In this document: positions 1-7,218 of the stretch, piece after piece | Numbering within the stretch: the first letter of the stretch is position 1 | Layout: each line of letters begins with the position of its first letter | NCBI GenBank assembly: GCA_016887505.1 | Contig: CP069393.1 | Location: 682,001-746,000, forward strand | Direction: 5' to 3' | Source: Clostridia bacterium | Lineage (GTDB): Bacteria > Bacillota > TC1 > UBA5767 | Length of the DNA stretch: 64,000 nt | Made by a program: the position numbers and the translations under genes | Notes under the pieces: model-generated | Seen by the model: the letters and a program-made list of their open reading frames with translations, nothing else | Databases searched by the model: none | Told to the model about the DNA's origin: nothing

Positions 1-1391
1 AAACTCCGGTGTATCACATTGAAGAAGCTTGTGAGCTAAAAAATAAATGGTTCGCAAGTACGGATACAGTTGGGGTAACAGCTGGCGCATCAACGCCAGA
101 CTGGATCATTGAGGAGGTTGTTGTAGCAATGGAAGAGATTAAGAACGAAACAATGGAGGAAAATACGGAATTAACTATGGCCGATATTTTCACCCCCAGC
201 AGCGATGAGACTTATAAAGTCGGCGATATTTTAAATGCAGTAGTCGTGCAAGTGGGGCAAGACGAGGTTCTCGTGGACATCGGCGCAAAACGCGAAGGCG
301 TAGTTGCAGCTAGAGAACTGGAGAATTTTGAAGAACTTAAAGCTGGTGATGAGCTTGAGTTGATGTTGGTTAAGAAAAGCAACAGAGAAGGCGCACCTGT
401 GCTTTCTAAAAAAGCGATTGCCAGAAGAAAATATGAGAATGAAAAAAGACAACAAAAACGCGAGATGGCTAAAAAGTTCGACGGACTTAGTGCAAGCTTT
501 GAAGAAAAAACTGAATTCGAAGTTACCGTTACCGAAGAAGTTAAAGGTGGCGTAGTCGTCGATTTAGATGGCCTTAGAGGATTTGTACCTGCTTCTCATT
601 TAGAGATTGGGTTTGTTAACGACCTGAGCAAGTATGTAGGTGAAAAACTTCGTGTTCGCATTATTGAACTTGATAAAAAGAAAAATAGAATCGTTTTATC
701 TCAAAAGGATATTTTAGCTGAAGAACGTGAATCACTAAAAGTAGAAACTTGGGCTAAACTTGAAGAGGGTGCTGTAGTAGAAGGTACGGTTTGCCGTACT
801 GCAAAATTTGGTGCCTTCGTTGACCTTGGTGGCATTGATGGTTTGCTCCACATTTCTGAAATGGGATGGAATAAGGTAGATAAACCGGAAGACGCTGTAA
901 ACATTGGCGATAAAATCGAAGTGAAAGTTCTTTCTATCGACCGCGATAAAGAGAAAATTGCACTTAGCTTGAAAGCCCTCCAGGAAGATCCTTGGGTAGT
1001 AGCTTCTACTAAGTATCCTGAAGGTAGCGTTGTTAAAGGTAAGGTATTAAGAACCACTGATTTCGGTGCATTCGTTGAAATCGAACCTGGTTTTGAAGGC
1101 TTGCTACATATCTCCGAACTAGCTTACGAACGTGTTGAAAAGGTTGAAGATGTCGTTAAACCTGGTGACATCGTAGATGTGAAGATCATCAAGATTAATC
1201 CTGATGAGAAAAAAATTGGATTGTCTATCAAAGCTACACTTGAAAAACCTGCAGCACCTGCAAGACCTAGACCTAAGAAAAAAGTTGCTCCTAAAGTAGA
1301 GAAAAAAGAGTTCCAATACTCTACAGAAGACGATGTTCCATTGACATTGGGAGATGTATTCGGCGATTTGCTGGATAGCACAAAAGAGTAA
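1..1391 (+). CDS. ispH-rpsA: IspH–ribosomal protein S1 fusion (3' part; 5' end lies outside the window)
   Basis: The frame is open to the left edge, so the gene is truncated by the window. The first ~43 visible residues are the C-terminus of 4-hydroxy-3-methylbut-2-enyl diphosphate reductase (VGVTAGASTPDW), the last enzyme of the MEP isoprenoid pathway. An acidic linker follows, then four S1/OB RNA-binding repeats at about visible residues 69-138, 165-237, 253-325 and 338-410. The last two are the most canonical (KFGAFVDL, DFGAFVEI, GLLHISE). A basic Pro/Lys linker and an acidic tail end the protein. IspH fused to S1 repeats is a known arrangement in Clostridia, where the S1 part is thought to act in translation. 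The IspH cluster cysteines would lie upstream. A strong terminator follows directly. Confidence 0.92.
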   Translation, partial: TPVYHIEEACELKNKWFASTDTVGVTAGASTPDWIIEEVVVAMEEIKNETMEENTELTMADIFTPSSDETYKVGDILNAVVVQVGQDEVLVDIGAKREGVVAARELENFEELKAGDELELMLVKKSNREGAPVLSKKAIARRKYENEKRQQKREMAKKFDGLSASFEEKTEFEVTVTEEVKGGVVVDLDGLRGFVPASHLEIGFVNDLSKYVGEKLRVRIIELDKKKNRIVLSQKDILAEERESLKVETWAKLEEGAVVEGTVCRTAKFGAFVDLGGIDGLLHISEMGWNKVDKPEDAVNIGDKIEVKVLSIDRDKEKIALSLKALQEDPWVVASTKYPEGSVVKGKVLRTTDFGAFVEIEPGFEGLLHISELAYERVEKVEDVVKPGDIVDVKIIKINPDEKKIGLSIKATLEKPAAPARPRPKKKVAPKVEKKEFQYSTEDDVPLTLGDVFGDLLDSTKE

Positions 1392-1394
1392 TAT

Positions 1395-1425
1395 AAAAGC
1401 GATGGCCTTGGCCATCGCTTTTTTT
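1395..1425 (+). terminator. Intrinsic terminator after ispH-rpsA
   Basis: A 9-bp GC-rich stem (GCGATGGCC / GGCCATCGC) with a 2-nt loop is flanked by AAAA and followed by seven T. It begins 3 nt after the stop codon. The symmetry also lets it stop minus-strand transcripts coming from the tRNA gene. Confidence 0.92.
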
Positions 1426-1474
1426 ATTCTTTCTTTTGAAAAAAGAAGTTTTAAATATGTTAAAATAAACAAAG

Positions 1475-1550
1475 TGGTGCGCTTGACAGGATTCGAACCT
1501 GCGACTTCTAGCTCCGGAGGCTAGCGCTCTATCCACTGAGCTACAAACGC
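1475..1550 (-). tRNA. tRNA-Arg (anticodon CCG)
   Basis: On the minus strand the gene folds into a full cloverleaf. The acceptor stem is GCGTTTG/CAAGCGC with one G-U pair. The D-arm is GCTC...GAGC, the anticodon stem CTAGC/GCTAG with loop CTCCGGA (anticodon CCG, reading CGG), and the T-arm GCAGG TTCGAAT CCTGT. The discriminator is A and the 3' CCA is encoded. The total is 76 nt including CCA. Confidence 0.95.
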
Positions 1551-1561
1551 GAACAACTAGT

Positions 1562-1590
1562 AGTATACTGAATTCTATGCCAGATGTAAA
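1562..1590 (-). promoter_or_regulatory. Promoter of tRNA-Arg
   Basis: The minus strand reads TTTACA, a 17-nt spacer, then TATACT, ending 11 nt before the mature 5' end of the tRNA. This is a near-consensus sigma-A promoter. It lies in the divergent gap before the fumarase operon. Confidence 0.8.
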
Positions 1591-1608
1591 GTGAGGAATA
1601 CATAAAAT

Positions 1609-2451
1609 ATGAGAAGCATACAGTACAATCAAATCGTGCAAACTTTATCCAAAGCTTGCATAGATGCCAACATTCTGGCATCAGAGGATTTGCTCTGCGC
1701 CTACCAAAATGCAATTAAACATGATACTCAAGATATTGCTACGGAAGTGCTGCAGGACCTTTTTTTGAATGCCGAAATAGCCAAAAAAAATAATATGCCA
1801 ATTTGTCAGGATACGGGTAGTGCCGTAGTGTTTTTAGAATTAGGTCAAGATATTCAAATAGAAGGCGGCTATTTGATGGATGCTATTAATGAAGGGGTAC
1901 GCAAAGGGTATCGTGAGGGGTACCTAAGAAAATCTATCGTTTCCGATCCCTTAAAACGCATAAACACTGGCGACAACACTCCAGCCATAGTTCACACAGA
2001 AATAGTACCTGGTGATACCTTTCAGATTACAGTAGCACCGAAAGGTGGTGGAAGTGAAAACATGTCTAGATTAAAAATGCTCACTCCTTCAGATGGATGG
2101 GAGGGATTTAAAGACTTTTTACTTACGACTGTAAAAGAAGCTGGTCCCAATCCATGTCCTCCGATAATTGTCGGTGCTTGTCTTGGGGGCAATTTTGAAA
2201 GTTGTGCCTTGGAAGCTAAGAGAACATTGCTTAGACCTATTGGTGAACGACATAGCGACCCGGAAATAGCATCCTATGAGATGGAATTATTGGCGGAGGT
2301 TAACAAGCTGAATATTGGCCCCCAAGGATTTGGCGGTGATACCACTGCTTTTGATGTGCATCTTTCCTTTTTACCTTGCCATATTGCCTGTATGCCCGCA
2401 GCAGTAAACTTGAACTGTCATGTCGCACGACACATCTCGTTTACTCTTTAA
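1609..2451 (+). CDS. Fumarate hydratase class I, alpha subunit
   Basis: 280 residues matching the N-terminal (cluster-binding) subunit of two-subunit class I fumarases, which interconvert fumarate and malate with an oxygen-sensitive [4Fe-4S] cluster. Probable cluster ligands are C66 (ICQDTG), C191 (GACLGG) and C270 (NLNCHVAR). The motif KGGGSENMS near 145-153 is typical of the family. ATG start; GAGG at 1593-1596 is about 12 nt upstream. The beta subunit lies 680 bp further on, after an intervening membrane-protease gene. L-tartrate dehydratase (TtdA) is a close paralogue and cannot be excluded from sequence alone, but gene length and context favour fumarase. Confidence 0.9.
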   Translation: MRSIQYNQIVQTLSKACIDANILASEDLLCAYQNAIKHDTQDIATEVLQDLFLNAEIAKKNNMPICQDTGSAVVFLELGQDIQIEGGYLMDAINEGVRKGYREGYLRKSIVSDPLKRINTGDNTPAIVHTEIVPGDTFQITVAPKGGGSENMSRLKMLTPSDGWEGFKDFLLTTVKEAGPNPCPPIIVGACLGGNFESCALEAKRTLLRPIGERHSDPEIASYEMELLAEVNKLNIGPQGFGGDTTAFDVHLSFLPCHIACMPAAVNLNCHVARHISFTL

Positions 2452-2465
2452 CTAGTGGAGATTTT

Positions 2466-3113
2466 ATGAATTTAATGATTGCCATTGCCCCGGCTATATT
2501 GGTCTTGTATTACATCTATCAAAAGGATATCCTAGCAAAGGAACCTCCAGGCACATTATTGAAGTTGTTTATTTGGGGCGCTTTTTTGGTAATTCCTGCC
2601 AGCATCTTGGAAAATTCTTGGTATATAAATCCAACAGGTACTGATGTTATTGATTATTTTATGTTATCTTTTTTCAATGTGGCTTTGATAGAAGAAGGAC
2701 TAAAATATCTAGTATTTATTGTTTTTATTTGGAAAGGCGAAAAAGAGTTTGATGAGTTTTTCGATGGGATAGTATATGCCATATTTATCTCTCTTGGATT
2801 TGCGACAATTGAAAATATTTTTTATGTAACGACTTTTGGTACATCAACAGGTATAATCAGGGCTATAACCGCAATACCTCTACATGCTGTTTGCGCTGTA
2901 ATAAGTGGAAGCTATTTGAGCCGTGCTAAGTTTTTAAATCACGCATCAGTCAATTTAGTGAAAGCGTTTATTTATCCGATCCTGTTACATGGTTTATATA
3001 ACTTTATACTATTTTTGAATAATCCGGTCATGTCAACCATAGTATTTCCTCTTTTGGTTATTTCTTACTACAGACTAGGATTAAAAAATATCAAAATGCT
3101 ATCTGGAAAATAG
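2466..3113 (+). CDS. PrsW-like intramembrane metalloprotease family protein
   Basis: About 215 residues, very hydrophobic, with roughly six to seven predicted membrane segments. It carries the PrsW-family pattern: glutamates in LIEEGLK (E76, E77), FDGIVYAIFISLGFATIEN with E116, and a histidine in IPLHAV (H140). PrsW of Bacillus cleaves the anti-sigma factor RsiW, and relatives of this CPBP/PrsW clan are membrane proteases or binding proteins. An ATG at 2466 is chosen because GTGGAG sits 5 nt upstream; the frame is also open further upstream, overlapping the fumarase gene, but without a suitable site. It sits between the two fumarase subunits. No anti-sigma substrate is visible nearby, so the target is unknown. 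Confidence 0.85.
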   Translation: MNLMIAIAPAILVLYYIYQKDILAKEPPGTLLKLFIWGAFLVIPASILENSWYINPTGTDVIDYFMLSFFNVALIEEGLKYLVFIVFIWKGEKEFDEFFDGIVYAIFISLGFATIENIFYVTTFGTSTGIIRAITAIPLHAVCAVISGSYLSRAKFLNHASVNLVKAFIYPILLHGLYNFILFLNNPVMSTIVFPLLVISYYRLGLKNIKMLSGK

Positions 3114-3129
3114 AGGAGGAAGATCCTAA

Positions 3130-3678
3130 ATGCCTAAAGAAATACATCTTACGACACCGATCAAAACAGAGGATATTTCTGAGCTTCGGGCAGGCGACCG
3201 TATTCTGTTGAGTGGAACTATATTTACAGCTAGAGATACAGCTCATAAAAGAATTGTGGCCAGCCTCGATAAAAATGAAAAACTACCTTTTGAACTTGCT
3301 GGATCAGTAATATATTATGCAGGACCTGCACCTGCTCCGCCGGGAAAACCAATCGGCTCAATTGGACCTACGACTAGCTATCGCATGGATGCATATGCAC
3401 CTAGATTAATTGAACATGGTCTGAAGATTATGATCGGTAAGGGTTTGCGAAACAAAGAAGTGAAAGATGCAATTGTTAAACATCAAGCCATTTATTGCGC
3501 TGCCTGGGGCGGTGCAGGTGCCTTGCTTGCCAGTCGAATTATCGCAGCTACCTGTATTGCCTATGAAGAATTAGGGCCAGAGGCGGTATATAAACTGGAG
3601 GTTAAAGACTTTCCGGTAATGGTTGTAAATGACACCAAGGGACACGATGCATACGAACTATATGGAGGGATCAAATGA
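3130..3678 (+). CDS. Fumarate hydratase class I, beta subunit
   Basis: 182 residues matching the C-terminal subunit of class I fumarase, the partner of the gene at 1609. It shows the LRAGDRILLSGTIFTARDTAH segment, the Pro-rich PAPPGKPIGSIGPTTS stretch that binds substrate in the family, and GGAGALLASRI. GAGGAGG precedes the ATG by about 10 nt. Its end overlaps the next gene by 4 nt (ATGA), which indicates coupled translation. Confidence 0.92.
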   Translation: MPKEIHLTTPIKTEDISELRAGDRILLSGTIFTARDTAHKRIVASLDKNEKLPFELAGSVIYYAGPAPAPPGKPIGSIGPTTSYRMDAYAPRLIEHGLKIMIGKGLRNKEVKDAIVKHQAIYCAAWGGAGALLASRIIAATCIAYEELGPEAVYKLEVKDFPVMVVNDTKGHDAYELYGGIK

Positions 3679-4649
3679 AAAAAATTGCAGTACTGATGGG
3701 CGGTACATCCACTGAAAGTAAAATCTCTCTCAAATCAGGAAAGGCTGTTGCGGAGGCTTTGCTAAGCAAGGGATATGACGTACTTTCACTAGATACATCT
3801 GAGACATCTTGGTTTACTAAGCTAGATAGTTTTGGCCCTGATGTAGTTTTTATTGCACTACATGGCAAAGGTGGCGAAGATGGTACTATGCAAGGCTACC
3901 TTGAAACCAAAGGCTATGTCCATACTGGAACAAATGTCTTGGGAAGTGCTGTTGCTATGAATAAAATAACCTCACAGCATATCCTGTCAAAAGCGGGGCT
4001 ACCAATACCTCAATATTTTGTGATCGATATAGAAGCATATAAAAAGCAAGGGACTCAACACTCTATTCAATCCCTAAAGGAAGCTATTGGGTATCCGATG
4101 GTCGTTAAAGCGCCTTCCCAGGGCTCTTCGATTGGAATATATTTTGTTGAGAACGATGAAGAACTAATACAAGGGTTAGAAGCTGCCTTCCAATTAGAAG
4201 ACCAATTGTTGGTGGAGTCTTTGATAGAGGGAATGGAGATTACGGTATCTGTTGTCGGCAATGAAAATCCGTTTCCTATGAATACATTGGAAATTACAAC
4301 AACTACTGGATGCTACGACTATGAGACAAAGTATACACCTGGTATGAGTCAACATATTATTCCAGCTAGACTTCCAGAGTCGGTTAGACTACATTGCCGT
4401 CAAGTTTCCCGCGAGGCGTATAAGGCTTTAGGGTTACGTGGCTTTGGTAGGGTTGACTTAATGCTGGATAAGGACAATAATCCTTATATTCTAGAAGCGA
4501 ACACCATCCCTGGCATGACTGAGACAAGTCTGATACCGGACGCAGCACGATACCTTGGAATAGATTTTGTAACGCTGGTGGAACTGATATGCGAAATGGC
4601 ATTGGGAAATGATTTTCCCGAGAAGTATAAGGACATAACGAAGTGGTAA
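3675..4649 (+). CDS. ddl: D-alanine–D-alanine ligase
   Basis: 324 residues, an ATP-grasp ligase that joins two D-alanines for peptidoglycan precursors in the cytoplasm. N-terminal MGGTSTESKISL holds the substrate glutamate. ALHGKGGEDGTMQG and VKAPSQGSSIGI are the expected ATP-grasp loops. The C-terminal metal-binding region is DLMLDKDNNPYILEANTIPGMT. The YDYETKY segment keeps the tyrosine typical of D-Ala-D-Ala rather than D-Ala-D-Lac (Van-type) ligases. GGAGGG precedes the ATG. It overlaps fumarase beta by 4 nt at its start and the next gene by 7 nt at its end. Confidence 0.93.
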   Translation: MKKIAVLMGGTSTESKISLKSGKAVAEALLSKGYDVLSLDTSETSWFTKLDSFGPDVVFIALHGKGGEDGTMQGYLETKGYVHTGTNVLGSAVAMNKITSQHILSKAGLPIPQYFVIDIEAYKKQGTQHSIQSLKEAIGYPMVVKAPSQGSSIGIYFVENDEELIQGLEAAFQLEDQLLVESLIEGMEITVSVVGNENPFPMNTLEITTTTGCYDYETKYTPGMSQHIIPARLPESVRLHCRQVSREAYKALGLRGFGRVDLMLDKDNNPYILEANTIPGMTETSLIPDAARYLGIDFVTLVELICEMALGNDFPEKYKDITKW

Positions 4650-5893
4650 ATAGTATTGATTTAAATCAACTCAAAAAATATTATGATCAGGCCAATGAAG
4701 CTGTTAATCAATGGTGGCTGAGCTATCAACCAATTTACGAATCAAATCATGCAAAAATGATTAAAGCGTTCCAAGAATTCAAGGTGACGCAGGAATGCTT
4801 CTCTGGTAGCACAGGATATGGTTATAGCGATTATGGCCGTGATCTTTTGGATAACATCTTTGCCCATGTATTTGAAGCTGAAGACGCGCTTGTACGCACG
4901 CAGTTGGTCTCAGGAACACATACCCTAGCTGTATGTCTATTTGGTCTTTTGCGACCGTCTGAACGCCTGGTATCGTTTTGTGGTACACCATACGATACCT
5001 TATTAGAAGTCATTGGACTGACAGGGAATCAAAAGGGAAGCCTGATGGAATTTGGAATACATTATTCTGAACTTCCGGAAAATCTTCCTCTACAAGAAAA
5101 AGTAGAGCAACTTCCAAAAGATACCAAAGTTGTGTTAATTCAACGCTCTAGGGGATATGCCTGGCGGGCCTCCTACAGCATTAATCAAATTCAAGATATG
5201 TGCCGAGCCATAAGGTTAAAAAGACCGGATGTTACGATAATGGTAGATAATTGTTATGGCGAATTTACCGAAGAAAGAGAACCTCTTGCTGCAGGAGCAG
5301 ATATCATCGCAGGATCTTTAATTAAAAATCCTGGTGGCGGTCTTGCACCGATTGGAGGGTATATAGCAGGGCGCAAAGACTTGATTCAAGATGTAAGTTA
5401 TCGGCTAACCTCTCCAGGAATCGGTCGGGAGGTAGGGGCTGTCGATGGCAGTACAAATCGGATGCTCTATCAAGGATTTTATTTGGCTCCTCATACGGTA
5501 GGAGAAGCCCTGAAATCAGCAGTTTATACCGCCTCCATTTTTTCGCAGCTGGGGTATGACGTGTCTCCTGGCTTACAGGATGTACGTTCAGGAATTGTGC
5601 AAGCTGTTCGCTTTAATAAAGAAGATGAACTTATCGATTTCTGTCAGGCTATTCAAAAAAACTCCCCCATAGATTCTCATGTAGTACCGTTGCCATGGGA
5701 TATGCCGGGCTATGATGATGCAGTTATCATGGCAGCCGGAACCTTCATTAGTGGGGCTACTAGTGAATTAAGTGCAGATGCACCCATTCGCACGCCGTAC
5801 ACACTTTACGTGCAGGGTGGATTAAGTTTTGAATATAGTAGATTGGCAATTAATGAGGCAGTAAGAATGATTGTTAGCAACCGAAATTCCTAA
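4643..5893 (+). CDS. YnbB-like PLP-dependent protein (methionine gamma-lyase-related, 'aluminum resistance' family)
   Basis: 416 residues of the fold-type I PLP family that includes Bacillus YnbB. The signature SLIKNPGGGLAPIGGYIAGR near 215-235 contains the probable PLP lysine. TGYGYSDYGRD near the N-terminus and the C-terminal YVQGGLSFEYSR are typical of the family. The start is GTG at 4643, overlapping the end of ddl; AAGGA lies 9 nt upstream. The family is annotated as methionine gamma-lyase-like or as aluminium resistance protein, but its substrate is not established. It is the last gene of the operon and is followed by a hairpin. Confidence 0.87.
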   Translation: MVNSIDLNQLKKYYDQANEAVNQWWLSYQPIYESNHAKMIKAFQEFKVTQECFSGSTGYGYSDYGRDLLDNIFAHVFEAEDALVRTQLVSGTHTLAVCLFGLLRPSERLVSFCGTPYDTLLEVIGLTGNQKGSLMEFGIHYSELPENLPLQEKVEQLPKDTKVVLIQRSRGYAWRASYSINQIQDMCRAIRLKRPDVTIMVDNCYGEFTEEREPLAAGADIIAGSLIKNPGGGLAPIGGYIAGRKDLIQDVSYRLTSPGIGREVGAVDGSTNRMLYQGFYLAPHTVGEALKSAVYTASIFSQLGYDVSPGLQDVRSGIVQAVRFNKEDELIDFCQAIQKNSPIDSHVVPLPWDMPGYDDAVIMAAGTFISGATSELSADAPIRTPYTLYVQGGLSFEYSRLAINEAVRMIVSNRNS

Positions 5894-5933
5894 GTACGAA
5901 AGCATTTGAAATAACAATTGAACAAGTACAGTA

Positions 5934-5970
5934 AAGGGCACGTTCATTTTTTTGAACGTGCCCTTATATT
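5934..5970 (+). terminator. Terminator between the convergent ynbB-like gene and lexA
   Basis: A perfect 12-bp stem AAGGGCACGTTC / GAACGTGCCCTT has a T-rich 8-nt loop and is followed on the plus strand by ATATTTA. The U-tract is weak. Being symmetrical, it probably serves both converging transcripts. Confidence 0.7.
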
Positions 5971-6001
5971 TACACATATAGCATTATCATTAGATTAGAG
6001 G

Positions 6002-6640
6002 TTAGGAAATATTTCGGTAAATCCCAATCACTTTACCGAGTATATCCACCTTATCCGCAAATATGGGTTCCATAGTGTGGTTTTCTGGTTGCAATCTGAA
6101 ACGTTTATTTTCTCGGTAAAATCTTTTAATAGTTGCTTCATTGTCTGGTAGCATGGCAACCACGATTTCACCATTATTGGCCGTGTTTTTCTTTTCAATA
6201 ATTGCTAAATCACCATCATTAATTCCTGCTTCAATCATGGATTCCCCAACAACTTCCAAGATGTAAGCATCTCTGCTGCCAATCAAAGATAGAGGAAGGG
6301 GATACGTTTCCTGGATATTCTCGATGGCTTCAATGGGAATACCAGCGGTTACTCTACCTAAAAGAGGAACATTGACCATTTGAACATCTGCTAATAGTTC
6401 AGGAGCAACAGAAATGGAATCATCCATTTCTACAAGCTCAATCGCTCTTGACATAGCATGATTGCGTCTGATATAACCCAAAGCCTCCATATTTTTTAAA
6501 TGTGTATGTACAGTGGAAATGGAATGTAGTCCAACTGCTTTAGCAATTTCGCGTACAGTGGGCGGATACCCTTTTTCTGAAACGTATCTTTTGATCATAT
6601 GATAAATTTGTTCTTGGCGCTTGGTTAAATCAGTCATCAT
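6002..6640 (-). CDS. lexA: LexA SOS repressor
   Basis: 212 residues. The N-terminal winged helix-turn-helix spans about 1-68 (YPPTVREIAKAVGLHS...GYIRR) and the C-terminal S24 autopeptidase domain follows. The self-cleavage site is A99-G100 (RVTAGIP). The catalytic serine is S134 (GESM) and the lysine K172 (ATIKRF). Two consecutive ATGs are possible; AAGGAGG is 4 nt before the first and 7 nt before the second, so the second (6637) may be the actual start. It represses the SOS regulon until RecA filaments trigger cleavage, and is itself preceded by SOS boxes. Confidence 0.96.
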   Translation of the reverse strand: MMTDLTKRQEQIYHMIKRYVSEKGYPPTVREIAKAVGLHSISTVHTHLKNMEALGYIRRNHAMSRAIELVEMDDSISVAPELLADVQMVNVPLLGRVTAGIPIEAIENIQETYPLPLSLIGSRDAYILEVVGESMIEAGINDGDLAIIEKKNTANNGEIVVAMLPDNEATIKRFYRENKRFRLQPENHTMEPIFADKVDILGKVIGIYRNIS

Positions 6641-6657
6641 ATATCCTCCTTAAATGG

Positions 6658-6686
6658 ATTATATCATAGGTAGATTGTTGTTACAA
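6658..6686 (-). promoter_or_regulatory. lexA promoter
   Basis: The minus strand has TTGTAA at 6681-6686, a 17-nt spacer and a perfect TATAAT at 6658-6663. SOS box 1 overlaps the -35 element. Confidence 0.85.
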
Positions 6687-6697
6687 ACATATGTTCT
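6684..6697. promoter_or_regulatory. SOS box 1 (LexA operator)
   Basis: CAAACATATGTTCT is a one- to two-mismatch copy of the Bacillus-type operator CGAACatatGTTCG. It overlaps the -35 of lexA. Confidence 0.8.
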
Positions 6698-6706
6698 GTT
6701 TATTTC

Positions 6707-6735
6707 TTTACAACGAACTAATGTTCTGTTATTAT
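6707..6735 (+). promoter_or_regulatory. Promoter of the LysM (YneA-like) gene
   Basis: TTTACA at 6707-6712, a 17-nt spacer, then TATTAT at 6730-6735. SOS box 2 occupies the spacer. Confidence 0.72.
6714..6727. promoter_or_regulatory. SOS box 2 (LexA operator)
   Basis: CGAACTAATGTTCT lies exactly 30 bp from box 1 and within the spacer of the divergent LysM-gene promoter, so LexA binding here should block that promoter. Confidence 0.87.
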
Positions 6736-6743
6736 AGCTATAG

Positions 6744-6757
6744 AGAACGAATGTTCG
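6744..6757. promoter_or_regulatory. SOS box 3 (LexA operator)
   Basis: AGAACGAATGTTCG lies exactly 30 bp from box 2, at or just after the expected transcription start of the LysM gene. Confidence 0.87.
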
Positions 6758-6773
6758 CATAGGAGGCGATGTC

Positions 6774-7139
6774 ATGTTTTGGAATAAGAGAAAGAAAGCA
6801 AAGAGAAGAAGAATTGTAATTCGGATAAGCAAGGCAGCTTTTGTAGTTCGTGTTTTGAGCATGATAATTGCTTTACAGCTGATTTTGATACCAACAGCGT
6901 ATGCAATTAATCGAGTGGCCAAGACTGATAAGATACTATCCAATAATGAGCTAGCTTCTATAGAAGCTACTTCCTATAGTACAATACTAGTCCAAAAAGG
7001 CGATACGCTATGGGATCTTGTTGAGGAAAACTATTCTGGTACCAAGGATATACGCGAAATAATTTATTTTGTAAAAGAGTCTAACGGCATTGATTCTACC
7101 ATATATCCTGGGCAGACTTTAAATATCCCAATTGAGTGA
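6774..7139 (+). CDS. SOS-controlled LysM membrane protein, YneA-like cell-division inhibitor
   Basis: 121 residues: a very basic N-terminus (RKKAKRRR), one membrane segment at about 28-46, a short linker, then one LysM domain at about 70-120 (VQKGDTLWDLVEENY...IYPGQTLNIPIE). This is the layout of YneA, the SOS-induced division inhibitor encoded next to lexA in Bacillus. Divergence from lexA across three SOS boxes supports the same role: stopping septation while DNA is damaged. Sequence similarity alone between LysM proteins is weak, so the function rests on context. AGGAGG is 7 nt before the ATG. Confidence 0.85.
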   Translation: MFWNKRKKAKRRRIVIRISKAAFVVRVLSMIIALQLILIPTAYAINRVAKTDKILSNNELASIEATSYSTILVQKGDTLWDLVEENYSGTKDIREIIYFVKESNGIDSTIYPGQTLNIPIE

Positions 7140-7145
7140 TTATAT

Positions 7146-7175
7146 TTGCTAACATGAACTAAATAGTAATATACT
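7146..7175 (+). promoter_or_regulatory. Possible promoter of the MacA-like operon
   Basis: TTGCTA at 7146-7151, an 18-nt spacer, TATACT at 7170-7175. Transcription would start inside the following hairpin, so the operon's own transcript would not form the full terminator that stops the upstream gene. Confidence 0.5.
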
Positions 7176-7176
7176 T

Positions 7177-7205
7177 ATGCTACAAGTAATCTTGTAGCAT
7201 TTTTT
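7177..7205 (+). terminator. Terminator of the LysM gene
   Basis: A 10-bp stem ATGCTACAAG / CTTGTAGCAT with a TAAT loop and five T follows the LysM gene. It ends 4 nt before the ribosome binding site of the MacA-like gene. Confidence 0.85.
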
Positions 7206-7218
7206 AATGGGAGGTATT

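Noticed and set aside
7207-7218. Upstream ATG for the MacA-like adaptor
   Set aside because: It lies within the ribosome binding site of the ATG at 7219.
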